This document shows, in pieces, positions 32,456 to 41,600 of a stretch of DNA of 64,000 nt. The DNA is from Streptomyces microflavus (lineage in GTDB: Bacteria > Actinomycetota > Actinomycetes > Streptomycetales > Streptomycetaceae): positions 124,001 through 188,000 of the forward strand of contig NZ_BMUG01000011.1 of NCBI RefSeq assembly GCF_014650075.1, read 5' to 3'. The notes below the pieces were generated by a model. That model worked only from the letters and a program-made list of their open reading frames with translations. It searched no databases and had not been told where the DNA came from. A program made the translations under genes and the position numbers. The first letter of the stretch is position 1; each line of letters opens with the position of its first letter.

Positions 32456-34114
32456 ATGGCGTACGACGCTGATGTGATCGTGATCGGGGCGGGGCTCGCC
32501 GGACTCGTGGCCACCGCCGAACTGGCCGACGCCGGCCGTTCCGTGATCCTCCTCGACCAGGAGCCCGAGCAGTCCATCGGCGGACAGGCCCACTGGTCCT
32601 TCGGCGGCCTCTTCCTCGTCGACTCGCCCGAGCAGCGCCGGCTGCGGATCAAGGACAGCCGGGAGCTGGCCCTCCAGGACTGGTACGGCACCGCCGGGTT
32701 CGACCGCAAGGAGGACCACTGGCCGAAGAAGTGGGCCGAGGCGTACGTCGACTTCGCGGCCGGGGAGAAGCGCTCCTGGCTGCACCAGCAGGGCCTGCGG
32801 ATCTTCCCGGTGGTCGGCTGGGCGGAGCGCGGCGGCTACGACGCGACCGGCCACGGCAACTCCGTACCCCGCTTCCACATCACCTGGGGCACCGGCCCCG
32901 GCGTCGTCGCCCCCTTCGAGCGGCGGGTCCGTGAGGGCGTCGCCAAGGGGCTCGTCCAGCTGAGGTTCCGCCACCGCGTCACCGGCCTCGCCCGCACGGC
33001 CGGGGCGCTGGACACGGTCACCGGCGAGATCCTGGAGCCGAGCGCGGCCGAGCGGGGCACCGCCAGCGGCCGGGAGGCGACCGGCGCCTTCGAGCTCAGG
33101 GCCCAGGCGGTGATCGTCACCTCCGGAGGCATCGGCGGCAATCACGACCTCGTCCGCTCCCAGTGGCCCGAACGGCTCGGTACCCCGCCCGAGAAGATGC
33201 TCTCCGGCGTCCCCGCCCACGTCGACGGCCTGATGCTGGGCATCGCGGAGGAGGCGGGCGCCCACCACATCAACCGGGACCGGATGTGGCACTACACCGA
33301 AGGCATCGAGAACTGGAACCCGATCTGGGCGAAGCACGGCATCCGTATCCTGCCGGGCCCCTCCTCCCTCTGGTTCGACGCCCGGGGCAAGCGCCTGCCG
33401 GTCCCGCTCTTCCCCGGCTTCGACACGCTCGGCACCCTCGAACACATCATGAAGTCGGGATACGGCTACACCTGGTTCGTGCTCAACCAGCGGATCATCG
33501 GCAAGGAGTTCGCCCTCTCCGGCTCCGAGCAGAACCCGGACCTCACCGGCAAGTCGGTACGCGATGTGATCGGCAGGGCCCGCGCGGACGTGCCCGCACC
33601 GGTCAAGGCGTTCATGGACCACGGCGCGGACTTCGTCGTGGAGAAGGACCTCGACGCCCTGGTCCGGGGCATGAATGCGATCACCGGTGACGGCCTGATC
33701 GACGCGGAGGAGCTGCGCCGCGAGATCACCGCCCGCGACCGCGAGATCGCCAACCCCTTCACCAAGGACCTCCAGGTCACCGCGATCCACGGCGCCCGCG
33801 CCTACCTCGGCGACCGCCTCATCCGCACCGCCAAGCCGCACCGCGTCCTGGACCCCGCGGCGGGCCCGCTCATCGCCGTACGCCTCAACATCCTCACCCG
33901 CAAGTCCCTGGGCGGCCTGGAGACGGACCTGTCCTCCCAGGTCCTCACCTCCGACGGCACCCCGCTCCCCGGCCTGTACGCGGCGGGCGAGGCGGCCGGC
34001 TTCGGCGGCGGCGGAGTCCACGGCTACCGCTCCCTGGAGGGCACGTTCCTCGGCGGCTGCATCTTCTCGGGCCGAGCAGCGGGCAGGGCAGCGGCAGAGG
34101 CACTGGCTGACTGA
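32456..34114 (+). CDS. FAD-binding dehydrogenase (fumarate reductase / ketosteroid dehydrogenase-like)
   Basis: Flavoprotein of 552 residues. The Rossmann motif VIGAGLAGLVATAELADAG is at the N-terminus, and the block SIGGQAHWSFGGLFLVDSPEQ is typical of the FAD-binding dehydrogenase group (PRK12834-like). The C-terminal FAD contact reads GLYAAGEAAGFGGGGVHGYR. Similar to 3-ketosteroid delta-1-dehydrogenase and fumarate reductase flavoprotein subunits, but in a separate subgroup whose substrate is not established. The start at 32456 follows AGGATGGA; an ATG at 32447 adds three residues. It is divergent from the Nudix gene. No steroid genes are nearby. Confidence 0.88.
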   Translation: MAYDADVIVIGAGLAGLVATAELADAGRSVILLDQEPEQSIGGQAHWSFGGLFLVDSPEQRRLRIKDSRELALQDWYGTAGFDRKEDHWPKKWAEAYVDFAAGEKRSWLHQQGLRIFPVVGWAERGGYDATGHGNSVPRFHITWGTGPGVVAPFERRVREGVAKGLVQLRFRHRVTGLARTAGALDTVTGEILEPSAAERGTASGREATGAFELRAQAVIVTSGGIGGNHDLVRSQWPERLGTPPEKMLSGVPAHVDGLMLGIAEEAGAHHINRDRMWHYTEGIENWNPIWAKHGIRILPGPSSLWFDARGKRLPVPLFPGFDTLGTLEHIMKSGYGYTWFVLNQRIIGKEFALSGSEQNPDLTGKSVRDVIGRARADVPAPVKAFMDHGADFVVEKDLDALVRGMNAITGDGLIDAEELRREITARDREIANPFTKDLQVTAIHGARAYLGDRLIRTAKPHRVLDPAAGPLIAVRLNILTRKSLGGLETDLSSQVLTSDGTPLPGLYAAGEAAGFGGGGVHGYRSLEGTFLGGCIFSGRAAGRAAAEALAD

Positions 34115-34169
34115 GCCCCCCTCCGGCCCCGTAACCGCTCCCGCGCAGGGCGGACCGGGGCACTGTCCA

Positions 34170-34276
34170 AGCCCCTCCGGAATACAGCGGACCGGGCACA
34201 AAAAGAGCCCCTCCCGAGCATGCGGACCGGGCACAAAGAGAGCCCCTCCCGAGCATGCGGACCGGGTCACAAAATA
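34170..34276. repeat. Tandem 35-36-base repeat followed by an intergenic Streptomyces repeat
   Basis: Three units begin AGCCCCTCC and contain GCGGACCGGG(T)CACAAA: 34170-34205, 34206-34240 and 34241-34276. The second and third differ by only a few bases. A degenerate fourth unit lies before them (34149-34169). They run into CCTCCGGCGATTGAGGAGCGGGG (from 34281), a relative of the common intergenic repeat at 6.5 kb. The 250 bases between the flavoprotein stop and the ASCH gene hold no gene. Confidence 0.8.
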
Positions 34277-34364
34277 GGCCCCTCCGGCGATTGAGGAGCG
34301 GGGCCCGGGGCAGCGCCCCGGCGTCCACCCGGCCGAAGGCCCGCCGCGCACCCCGAGGGGCCCC

Positions 34365-34811
34365 TCACCCGGAGGAGCCCCCACCCGCCCCCAACACCCG
34401 CACCACCCGAAACCGCTCAGCCACAATCATCGTCCCGTCATCCACCGTGAACGACGGATCCCCCATCGCCTCCCGCATCTCCTCCCCGTGCCAGAACGCC
34501 TCGTGCCCCGCACGCCATTCGGCCACCGACCGATACCCCTCGCCCTCGTCGAGCGCATGCTGCAGATCCACCTCCCCGAGCGGCAGCACCCGTACCTCGG
34601 TCATCTCCAGCACCGCCACCTCCCGCCCCTCCGAGTCGATCAGTGCGGACCGTTCGCCCACGGGCGGAAGCTCCTCGCCCTCCAGCTCGTACTCGGCCAA
34701 CAGCCCGGAGGTGGAGACCTTTTCACCGGACAGGACCGCCGCCACCAGCCGGTCGCGCAAGGGCCCGGGAAAGGCGAGGAGGAAGGGGCCGAGAGGTTCG
34801 CGAGGTTCCAT
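34365..34811 (-). CDS. ASCH domain protein
   Basis: 148-residue cytoplasmic protein of the ASCH (ASC-1 homology) fold, a PUA-like RNA- or nucleoside-binding domain. The signature 'LSGEKVSTSGLL' corresponds to the family's GxKxxT/S motif. It is followed by ALIDSEGREVAVLEMTEVRVLPL, and a C-terminal FTVDDGTMIVAERFRVV strand ends the domain. Bacterial ASCH proteins of this length are mostly uncharacterised. It stands alone between the repeat array and a divergent unknown gene, with a 204-base gap upstream. Confidence 0.82.
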   Translation of the reverse strand: MEPREPLGPFLLAFPGPLRDRLVAAVLSGEKVSTSGLLAEYELEGEELPPVGERSALIDSEGREVAVLEMTEVRVLPLGEVDLQHALDEGEGYRSVAEWRAGHEAFWHGEEMREAMGDPSFTVDDGTMIVAERFRVVRVLGAGGGSSG

Positions 34812-35015
34812 GCCCTCAGTGTGTCAGGCGTCACTCCGCACCCGCCCACCCCGCCCGCACGCTGGGAAAACACCACTCCCGGCCCGACGACTTCCAGCCA
34901 ACTATCCGGAATGCGAGAGGAGTTGGTAGAGACCACCTCTTGACTCGGAGCATTCCCTACCGCTTTGCTGTGCGCGATCATCTGCTCGCACACCGCGTCG
35001 AAAGAAGTCTGCGGC

Positions 35016-35987
35016 ATGTCCCCGCCTCCGCCGCCCCTGGGCCGCTCCCGCCGCCGGGGCGGTCGCTCGGACCACGCCTTCGACCCGGCCCTGGACGACC
35101 ACGAACTCATCGACGCCCGGAACCAGTTCACCCAGGGCCGCTGGAGCGACGCCCGCGCCCTGCTGGTGACCACCGGGAACGACTGGGACCGCAGGGGACA
35201 CCGCCTCCTGGGCCTTGCCGAGATCCCGTCCGCCGTCGACTGGGCCGGCGACTGGCTGCTCGCCGAACCCGAGAGCGCGGACGCCACCACCCTCCTCGGC
35301 TGCGCCTGTGTCGTACGGGCCCTGCGCCCCAAGGCCAAGGCCGACGAAGCCGCCCGGGCCCGCCAGGCCTGTCTCGCCGCCGCCCGGATCACCCCCGAGG
35401 ACCCCACCCCCTGGCTCGCCCTGCTCCTTCTGGACCGGGGCCGCGAGGACGGCGGTGACGAGACCGGCAGGCTCTTCGAGGAGGTCCGCTCCCGCCACCC
35501 CGAGCACCACCACGCCCACCACGTGATGACCGCGCAACTGGCCGAGAGCCACCCCGACAGCGGCCAGGACCCGCTCCACGAGGTGTACGACTTCGCCGCC
35601 TGGGCCGCCGAACAGGCCCCCGCCGACTCCCCGCTCGCCGTGCTCCCCGTCATCGCCCACGCCGAGCGCTACCGCGTACTCGTGGCGGCGGGCAGTGAGC
35701 CGGACGACCCCGTGGCGTCCGGGCACTGGTCGGGGCGGCGGGCCCGGCAGGTGATGAAGGCCGCCTTCGACTGGTGGCTGGAGTGGGAGCGCGAGGACCA
35801 CCCCCGCCACCGCGTCGACCTCAACTTCCTGGCCCACGCCAAGGTCTGCGAGGGCCGGACCGCCGAGGCCGCCGCCCTCTTCCACCGCATCGGCCCGCAC
35901 GCCACGGCCGCCCCCTGGTCGTACGCGGGCCGCGACCCGTACGCCGCGTTCACCGCCGCCCGGGACCACGCACTCGGCACCCCGTGA
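35016..35987 (+). CDS. Hypothetical TPR-like protein
   Basis: I do not recognise a named family. The 323-residue protein begins with a Pro/Arg-rich stretch (MSPPPPPLGRSRRRGG). An alpha-helical repeat body follows: segments such as ARNQFTQGRWSDARALL, RARQACLAAARITPEDPTPWLALLLL and CEGRTAEAAALFHRIGPHA have the A-x-G/W spacing of tetratricopeptide repeats. A role as a protein-binding scaffold is possible. The start at 35016 is chosen at the Pro-rich segment; a longer reading from 34965 adds a non-conserved-looking stretch. It is followed by an APC permease 48 bases later on the same strand. Confidence 0.7.
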   Translation: MSPPPPPLGRSRRRGGRSDHAFDPALDDHELIDARNQFTQGRWSDARALLVTTGNDWDRRGHRLLGLAEIPSAVDWAGDWLLAEPESADATTLLGCACVVRALRPKAKADEAARARQACLAAARITPEDPTPWLALLLLDRGREDGGDETGRLFEEVRSRHPEHHHAHHVMTAQLAESHPDSGQDPLHEVYDFAAWAAEQAPADSPLAVLPVIAHAERYRVLVAAGSEPDDPVASGHWSGRRARQVMKAAFDWWLEWEREDHPRHRVDLNFLAHAKVCEGRTAEAAALFHRIGPHATAAPWSYAGRDPYAAFTAARDHALGTP

Positions 35988-36035
35988 TCAAGGCCCCACC
36001 GAGGACCGAAGACCGAAGAAGGGACCACCCCCGCC

Positions 36036-37616
36036 ATGTCGACGGGCAGTTCATTTCCAGGCAAGACCCGGCAGCCCGGCACCACCAGGCTGACGGGCGA
36101 TACCGGCGGGATCAACACGTACAAGGGTGAGGAACGTGCCCTGCGGGCGAACCGCCTCGGCACCCCCGGCCTGCTGCTCTCCGTGCTCGCCGCCAGCGCC
36201 CCCCTGATGGTGGTCGCCGGGGTGATGCCCACGGTCTTCGGTGTGATGGGCGTCGTCGGCCAGCCCCTGCTCTACGTCATCCTCGGTGCCGTCCTGATGC
36301 TGTTCAGCGTCGGCTACGCGGAGATGAGCCGGCACGTCCACAACGCCGGGGCCTTCTACGCGTACATCGCCCGGGGCCTCGGCCCGACGGCCGGCGCGGG
36401 CGCCTCGCTCGTGGCGCTGGTGGCGTACAGCGCGATGCAGGTCGGCATCTACGGGATCCTCGGCTTCGAGGTCTCCGGCATTCTCTCGACCTACGCCGGC
36501 ATCGATGTCGAGTGGTGGATACCCGCGCTGATATCGGTGGTCGTCGTCGGCGTCCTCGGCTGGCTGAAGATCGACCTCAACGCCAAGGTGCTCGGCGTCC
36601 TGCTGGTCATCGAGTGCCTCCTCGTCGTGATCTTCGACATCGCCGCCGTCTCCGATCCCGGCCCCGAGGGGCTCTCGTTCCAGGCGTTCAACCCCGAGAC
36701 CCTCACCGGCGCCGGGCTCTCCACCGCGCTCTGCTTCTGCATCGCCGCGTTCGTCGGCTTCGAGCAGGCACCGGTCTACGCCGAGGAGACCAGCCGCCCG
36801 CAGATCGTGGTCTCCCGGGTGATGTTCCTCGCCGTGGGCTATGCCGCGCTGTTCCTCGCGATCAGCTCCTGGGCCCTGACCGTCGCCGCCGGACCCGGCT
36901 TCATCGCCGACACCTCCCTGAAGGAGGGCCCCGGCATGCTGTTCGGCCTCACCGAGGAGCGGCTCGGCTCCACCTTCACCGACGTCCTGCACATCCTCTT
37001 CGTCACCGGCATGTTCGCCGCGCTCCTCAGCTTCCACAACGTGGTCGCCCGCTACGCGTTCGCGATGGGCCGCGAGGGCCTGCTGCCCGCCCGCTTCGGC
37101 CGCACCAACCGGGCCAGCGGCGCCCCCGGCACCGGCTCGCTGCTCCAGTCCGTCATCTCCGTCGTGATCGTGCTGGCCTTCGCCTTCACCGACGACAACC
37201 ACATCGGCGACCCCACCGTCCCCGTCCTGCGCCTGTTCACCTGGATGGGCAACGTCGGCGCGCTGGGCGTCATCCTGCTGATGGCCGCCGCCTCCTTCGC
37301 CGTCATCGCCTTCTTCGTCAAGCGCGGCGCGGGCCGCGCCCAGGCCCCGCGCCTGGTCGCCTCCGCCCTCGCCGGGATCGCGCTCCTGGCGATCGCCGTC
37401 TTCACCGTCCGCGACTTCGACGTCCTCGTGGGCTCCGGCCCCGGCTCGGTCCTCAACTGGCTGCTGCCCGGCGTGATCGTCCTCGCCCTCGTCGGCGGCC
37501 TGGTCTACGGCGTGGTGCTGCGCAAGGTCAAGCCCGAGGTGCACGCCCGGATCGGCCTCGGCAACGAGGCGTTCCAGCTGGAGAAGGCGGCGGAGAGCGA
37601 GTCCACCCGCCGCTGA
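36036..37616 (+). CDS. APC family amino acid/polyamine permease
   Basis: Integral membrane protein of 526 residues with about 12 helices. The first helix region APLMVVAGVMPTVFG, the block NAGAFYAYIARGLG and the helix-6 segment GFEQAPVYAEETSRP are the standard signatures of the amino acid-polyamine-organocation superfamily, ethanolamine/GABA-permease-like branch. It has a hydrophilic N-terminus of about 45 residues. Together with the TPR-like gene upstream it may form a two-gene transcript that ends at the perfect hairpin 37635-37679. The substrate is unknown. Confidence 0.88.
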   Translation: MSTGSSFPGKTRQPGTTRLTGDTGGINTYKGEERALRANRLGTPGLLLSVLAASAPLMVVAGVMPTVFGVMGVVGQPLLYVILGAVLMLFSVGYAEMSRHVHNAGAFYAYIARGLGPTAGAGASLVALVAYSAMQVGIYGILGFEVSGILSTYAGIDVEWWIPALISVVVVGVLGWLKIDLNAKVLGVLLVIECLLVVIFDIAAVSDPGPEGLSFQAFNPETLTGAGLSTALCFCIAAFVGFEQAPVYAEETSRPQIVVSRVMFLAVGYAALFLAISSWALTVAAGPGFIADTSLKEGPGMLFGLTEERLGSTFTDVLHILFVTGMFAALLSFHNVVARYAFAMGREGLLPARFGRTNRASGAPGTGSLLQSVISVVIVLAFAFTDDNHIGDPTVPVLRLFTWMGNVGALGVILLMAAASFAVIAFFVKRGAGRAQAPRLVASALAGIALLAIAVFTVRDFDVLVGSGPGSVLNWLLPGVIVLALVGGLVYGVVLRKVKPEVHARIGLGNEAFQLEKAAESESTRR

Positions 37617-37634
37617 ACAGCCCGTACGTACGCG

Positions 37635-37679
37635 GAGAAGCGCCCGCCCCGGGGAAATCCACCGGGGCGGGCGCTTCTC
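37635..37679. terminator. Perfect 18-bp bidirectional hairpin terminator
   Basis: The left arm 37635-37652 and the right arm 37662-37679 are exact reverse complements (core GAGAAGCGCCCG), with a 9-base loop. It lies between the stops of the convergent APC permease and the gluconate permease and serves both. Confidence 0.85.
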
Positions 37680-37693
37680 ATGTGCGGGGGCCG

Positions 37694-39091
37694 CTACAAC
37701 AACAGCGACAGCAGCATGATGAAGGCCATCGCGACCACGGAGATGATCGTCTCCATCACCGACCAGGTCTTCACGGTCTGGCCGACGTCCATCCCGAAGT
37801 ACTCCTTCACCAGCCAGAACCCGGCGTCGTTCACATGGCTGAAGAAGAGCGAACCGGCACCGACGGCCAGGACCAGCAGGGCCGCGTGGGCGGTCGACAT
37901 GTCGGCGGCGAGCGGGGCGACCAGACCGGCCGCGGAGATGGTGGCGACGGTGGCCGAACCGGTGGCGAGGCGGATCGCGACGGCGATCAGCCAGCCGAGC
38001 AGCAGGGCCGGGATCGACCAGTTCTCGGAGAACTCCAGGATCATCTGGCCGACCCCGGCGTCGATCAGCGTCTGCTTGAAGCCACCGCCGGCGCCGACGA
38101 TCAGCAGGATCCCGGCGATCGGGGCGAGCGACTTCTCCACGGTCCCGGCGAGCCGGCCCTTGGTGAACCCGGCGGCCCGGCCGAGGGTGAACATGCCGAG
38201 CAGTACGGCCGCGAGCAGGGCGATCAGCGGCGAGCCGACCACGTCCGTCACCCGCTGGACGCTGTTCTCCGGGTCGTCCACCACGATCTCGACGAGCGCC
38301 TTGAGCAGCATCAGCACGACCGGCAGCAGGATCGTCACCAGGGTGGCGGCGAAACTGGGGCGGCGGTCCAGGTCCTCGGACGGGCGCTGCGGGATCATCT
38401 TCTCCGGCGGCTCGATGTCCACCCAGCGCGCGGCGTAGCGGGCGAAGACCGGTCCGGCGATGATCACGGTCGGGATGGCGACCAGCACACCGAGTGCCAG
38501 CGTCACACCGAGGTTGGCGTCCAGGGCGTCGATCGCGACCAGCGGGCCGGGGTGCGGCGGGATGAGCCCGTGCATCACGGAGAGTCCGGCCAGCGCCGGG
38601 ATACCGATCCGCATCAGGGAGAAGTTGCCGCGCTTGGCGACGAGCAGCACCACCGGGATCATCAGCACGATCCCGACCTCGAAGAAGAGCGGCAGTCCGA
38701 TGATCGAGGCGATGAGGACCATCGCCCACGGCATGGCCCCCCGGCTCGCCTTCGCCAGGATGGTGTCGACGATCTGGTCGGCCCCGCCCGAGTCGGCGAG
38801 CAGCTTGCCCAGGATGGCGCCGAGCGCGATGAGCACGCCCACGCTCGCGACGGTGGAGCCGAGGCCCGCGGTGAAGCTGGCGATCGTGTCGGCCGGTGCC
38901 GCTCCCGCGAAGGAGCCGAGCGCCAGGGACCCGATGGTCAGCGCCAGGAACGCGTGCATCTTGAGCTTGGTGATCAGGAGAACGATGACGGCGATGCCCG
39001 CCAGTACGGCGATGCCCAACTGAGCGTTGCCTGCCGAGGTGATCGGTTCGGCGGCGCCCGCTGCCAGCATCTCGACGCTGAGACTGGTCAC
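37694..39091 (-). CDS. gntP: Gluconate permease (GntP family)
   Basis: Takes up gluconate by proton symport. The 465-residue membrane protein has about 12-14 helices. The GntP signature blocks are FEVGIVLMIPVVLLVAKRG, GLSVMHGLIPPHPGPL and ATGSATVATISAAGL, and FFSHVNDAGFWLVKEYFG lies near the C-terminus. It starts with GTG at 39091, 11 bases after the gluconokinase stop, with AAGGATC as ribosome site. The preceding kinase and the divergent GntR make the substrate gluconate nearly certain. Operon order is kinase then permease. Confidence 0.93.
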   Translation of the reverse strand: MTSLSVEMLAAGAAEPITSAGNAQLGIAVLAGIAVIVLLITKLKMHAFLALTIGSLALGSFAGAAPADTIASFTAGLGSTVASVGVLIALGAILGKLLADSGGADQIVDTILAKASRGAMPWAMVLIASIIGLPLFFEVGIVLMIPVVLLVAKRGNFSLMRIGIPALAGLSVMHGLIPPHPGPLVAIDALDANLGVTLALGVLVAIPTVIIAGPVFARYAARWVDIEPPEKMIPQRPSEDLDRRPSFAATLVTILLPVVLMLLKALVEIVVDDPENSVQRVTDVVGSPLIALLAAVLLGMFTLGRAAGFTKGRLAGTVEKSLAPIAGILLIVGAGGGFKQTLIDAGVGQMILEFSENWSIPALLLGWLIAVAIRLATGSATVATISAAGLVAPLAADMSTAHAALLVLAVGAGSLFFSHVNDAGFWLVKEYFGMDVGQTVKTWSVMETIISVVAMAFIMLLSLLL

Positions 39092-39102
39092 GGTGATGAT
39101 CC

Positions 39103-39612
39103 TTAGGTGTCGAGCCGGCGCAGCGCGGCGACGGCTCGCTGGGTGATTTCCGTAGGTGTGCCGGACACGTCGACGTCCACCCCGGCCTCGTCGGCCTGGA
39201 GCGGCTGCAACGTCGCGAACTGGGAGTCGAGCAGCGCGGTGGGCATGAAGTGGCCCTTGCGGTCCGCCATCCGCTCCTCGATCAGTGCCCGGTCGCCGGT
39301 CAGATGCAGGAAGAGGGCGTCGGGCGCCCCGGCCCGCAGCCGGTCCCGGTAGGACCGCTTGAGGGCCGAGCTGGAGACGACCCCGCCGAGCCCCGCCCGC
39401 CCGTGCGCCCACTCACCGATGGCATCCAGCCAGGGCCACCGGTCGTCGTCGTCCAGGGGGGTGCCGGCCGACATCTTCTCGATGTTCGCCGGCGGATGGA
39501 AGTCGTCGCCCTCGGCGTACGGAACGCCGAGTTCGGCGGCGAGCAGGGGACCGATCGTGGTCTTGCCGGTTCCTGCTACGCCCATCACCACGACGACGTG
39601 GGGGGTGCTCAT
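39103..39612 (-). CDS. gntK: Gluconokinase
   Basis: Phosphorylates gluconate to 6-phosphogluconate for the pentose-phosphate pathway. The 169-residue P-loop kinase has Walker A GVAGTGKTT, the substrate loop YAEGDDFHPPANIEKM, the conserved SSALKRSYRDRLR and the GHFMP segment. I chose ATG 39612 (MSTPHVVVV) over 39639 because GAGG precedes it. It is the first gene of the gntK-gntP transcript. The upstream region contains the inverted repeat at 39669-39707, shared with the divergent regulator gene. Confidence 0.94.
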   Translation of the reverse strand: MSTPHVVVVMGVAGTGKTTIGPLLAAELGVPYAEGDDFHPPANIEKMSAGTPLDDDDRWPWLDAIGEWAHGRAGLGGVVSSSALKRSYRDRLRAGAPDALFLHLTGDRALIEERMADRKGHFMPTALLDSQFATLQPLQADEAGVDVDVSGTPTEITQRAVAALRRLDT

Positions 39613-39668
39613 GGGGTGCCTCGCTGTCTTCTTCGACATCGGTCCGTCGCGCTACTGAAACCTATTAG

Positions 39669-39707
39669 GTACGACTTATTCAAGAGTCTGTGACACATAC
39701 GTCGTAC
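39669..39707. promoter_or_regulatory. Inverted repeat in the gntK / gntR divergon, likely GntR operator
   Basis: GTACGAC (39669-39675) and its reverse complement GTCGTAC (39701-39707) lie 32 bases apart (start to start, about three helical turns) in an AT-rich stretch unusual for this genome. The region separates the divergent gluconokinase and GntR genes. It is probably bound by the FadR-subfamily regulator at 39744. Confidence 0.55.
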
Positions 39708-39743
39708 TTTTTGTTCCCGAGGGTCGCCCCGTAGGCTTGACCC

Positions 39744-40445
39744 ATGACCACACAGAGCCAGGGGCTGCATACACATGTGCTGGACACCCTGGGTCTGGAG
39801 ATCTCCTCCGGCCAGTGCCCGCCCGGCAGCGTCCTACGCACCGACGAGCTCGCCCAGCGCTTCGACGTCTCCCGTACGGTCGTCCGCGAAGTGGTCCGGG
39901 TCCTGGAGTCCATGCACCTGGTCGAGTCCCGCCGCCGGGTCGGGGTGACCGTCCGCCCCACCGAGACCTGGAACGTCTACGACCCCCAGGTCATCCGCTG
40001 GCGCCTGGCCGGCTCCGACCGCCCCCGCCAGCTGCGCTCCCTCACCGTGCTGCGCTCCGCGATCGAACCGGTCGCGGCGTCCCTCGCCGCCCGGCACGCC
40101 ACCGCCGCGCAGTGCGCCGAGCTCACCGAACGCGCCCTCGGCATGGTCGCCACCTCGCGCGGCCAGCAGCTGGAGGGCTACCTCGAACACGACATCGCCT
40201 TCCACCGGATCGTCCTCAACGCCTCCGGCAACGAGATGTTCGCCCGGCTCGGGGACGTCGTCGCCGAGGTCCTCGCGGGCCGCACCCACCACCAGGTGAT
40301 GTTCGAGGACCCCGACCCGGCCGCCGTCACCCTCCACGTACGCCTCGCCGAGGCGGTCCGCGAGGGTGACCCGGAAGCGGCCGAGCGCATCACCAAGGAG
40401 ATCGCGGTGGGTGCCCTGCACGAACTGGACGTCCTCGCTCCGTAG
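39744..40445 (+). CDS. gntR: GntR/FadR-family regulator of gluconate genes
   Basis: Repressor of 233 residues. It has an N-terminal winged helix-turn-helix (LAQRFDVSRTVVREVVRVLE) and a C-terminal FCD ligand domain. The metal-binding pattern is visible as LRSAIEPVAASLAARHA, LEHDIAFHRIVLNASGN and the closing HVRLAEAVREGD. FCD-domain regulators of gluconate genes bind gluconate or 6-phosphogluconate. It is divergent from gntK-gntP with an inverted repeat between. It is followed by the mycothiol formaldehyde genes after 69 bases, which are probably separate. Confidence 0.9.
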   Translation: MTTQSQGLHTHVLDTLGLEISSGQCPPGSVLRTDELAQRFDVSRTVVREVVRVLESMHLVESRRRVGVTVRPTETWNVYDPQVIRWRLAGSDRPRQLRSLTVLRSAIEPVAASLAARHATAAQCAELTERALGMVATSRGQQLEGYLEHDIAFHRIVLNASGNEMFARLGDVVAEVLAGRTHHQVMFEDPDPAAVTLHVRLAEAVREGDPEAAERITKEIAVGALHELDVLAP

Positions 40446-40514
40446 CAGGCATCCCAAGGCGTACGGTGGTCCGCGTTCGATCTTCGCGAAGCGCGGGAGC
40501 AGGGAGAGCAAGGT

Positions 40515-41600
40515 ATGCCACAGCAGGTGCAAGGGGTCATCGCACCGGGGAAGAACGAGCCGGTGCGGGTCGAGACGATCGTCATCCCCGACCCCGGCCC
40601 CGGAGAGGCCGTCGTGAAGATCCAGGCGTGCGGCGTCTGCCACACCGACCTGCACTACAAGCAGGGCGGGATCAACGACGAGTTCCCCTTCCTCCTCGGC
40701 CACGAGGCGGCGGGTGTCGTGGAGTCGGTCGGCGAGGGCGTCACGGACGTCGCCCCCGGCGACTTCGTCATCCTCAACTGGCGTGCGGTGTGCGGGCAGT
40801 GTCGCGCCTGTCTCCGCGGCCGCCCCTGGTACTGCTTCGACACCCACAACGCCAAGCAGAAGATGACCCTGCTCGACGGTACGGAGCTGTCGCCCGCCCT
40901 CGGCATCGGCGCCTTCGCGGAGAAGACCCTGGTCGCCTCCGGGCAGTGCACCAAGGTCGACCCCGAGGTCTCCCCGGCCGTCGCCGGGCTGCTGGGCTGC
41001 GGAGTCATGGCGGGCATCGGCGCCGCCATCAACACCGGCCAGGTCGGCCGCGGCGACTCGGTCGCCGTCATCGGCTGCGGCGGTGTCGGTGACGCGGCGA
41101 TCGCCGGAGCCCGGCTGGCCGGCGCGGCGAAGATCATCGCGGTCGACATCGACGACCGCAAGCTGGAGACGGCGAAGAAGATGGGCGCCACCCACACCGT
41201 CAACTCCCGCTCCGACGACCCGGTCGAGGCGATCCGCGCCCTCACCGACGGCAACGGCGCCGACGTCGTCATCGAGGCCGTCGGCCGCCCGGAGACGTAC
41301 CAGCAGGCCTTCTACGCCCGCGACCTCGCCGGAACGGTCGTCCTCGTCGGCGTCCCCACCCCGGACATGAAGCTCGAACTGCCGCTCCTGGACGTCTTCG
41401 GCCGCGGCGGCTCGCTCAAGTCCTCCTGGTACGGCGACTGCCTGCCCTCCCGCGACTTCCCGATGCTCGTCGACCTCCACCAGCAGGGCCGGCTCGACCT
41501 CGCCGCCTTCGTCACCGAGACGATCGGCCTGGGCGACATCGAGCAGGCCTTCGCCCGGATGCACGACGGCGACGTCCTCCGCTCGGTGGTGGTCTTCTGA
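40515..41600 (+). CDS. mscR: S-(hydroxymethyl)mycothiol dehydrogenase
   Basis: NAD+- and mycothiol-dependent formaldehyde dehydrogenase/nitrosomycothiol reductase of 361 residues. The catalytic zinc site has GVCHTDLH with Cys and the GHEAAG block. The structural zinc cysteines lie in the C-x2-C-x2-C-x7-C pattern CGQCRACLRGRPWYC, and the Rossmann motif is GCGGVG. The opening QGVIAPGKNEPVRVETIVIPDPGPGEA is characteristic of this class. It oxidises the adduct of formaldehyde with mycothiol. The next gene, overlapping by one base, is an MBL-fold hydrolase expected to release formate. mshC at 56.2 kb makes the cofactor. Confidence 0.93.
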   Translation: MPQQVQGVIAPGKNEPVRVETIVIPDPGPGEAVVKIQACGVCHTDLHYKQGGINDEFPFLLGHEAAGVVESVGEGVTDVAPGDFVILNWRAVCGQCRACLRGRPWYCFDTHNAKQKMTLLDGTELSPALGIGAFAEKTLVASGQCTKVDPEVSPAVAGLLGCGVMAGIGAAINTGQVGRGDSVAVIGCGGVGDAAIAGARLAGAAKIIAVDIDDRKLETAKKMGATHTVNSRSDDPVEAIRALTDGNGADVVIEAVGRPETYQQAFYARDLAGTVVLVGVPTPDMKLELPLLDVFGRGGSLKSSWYGDCLPSRDFPMLVDLHQQGRLDLAAFVTETIGLGDIEQAFARMHDGDVLRSVVVF

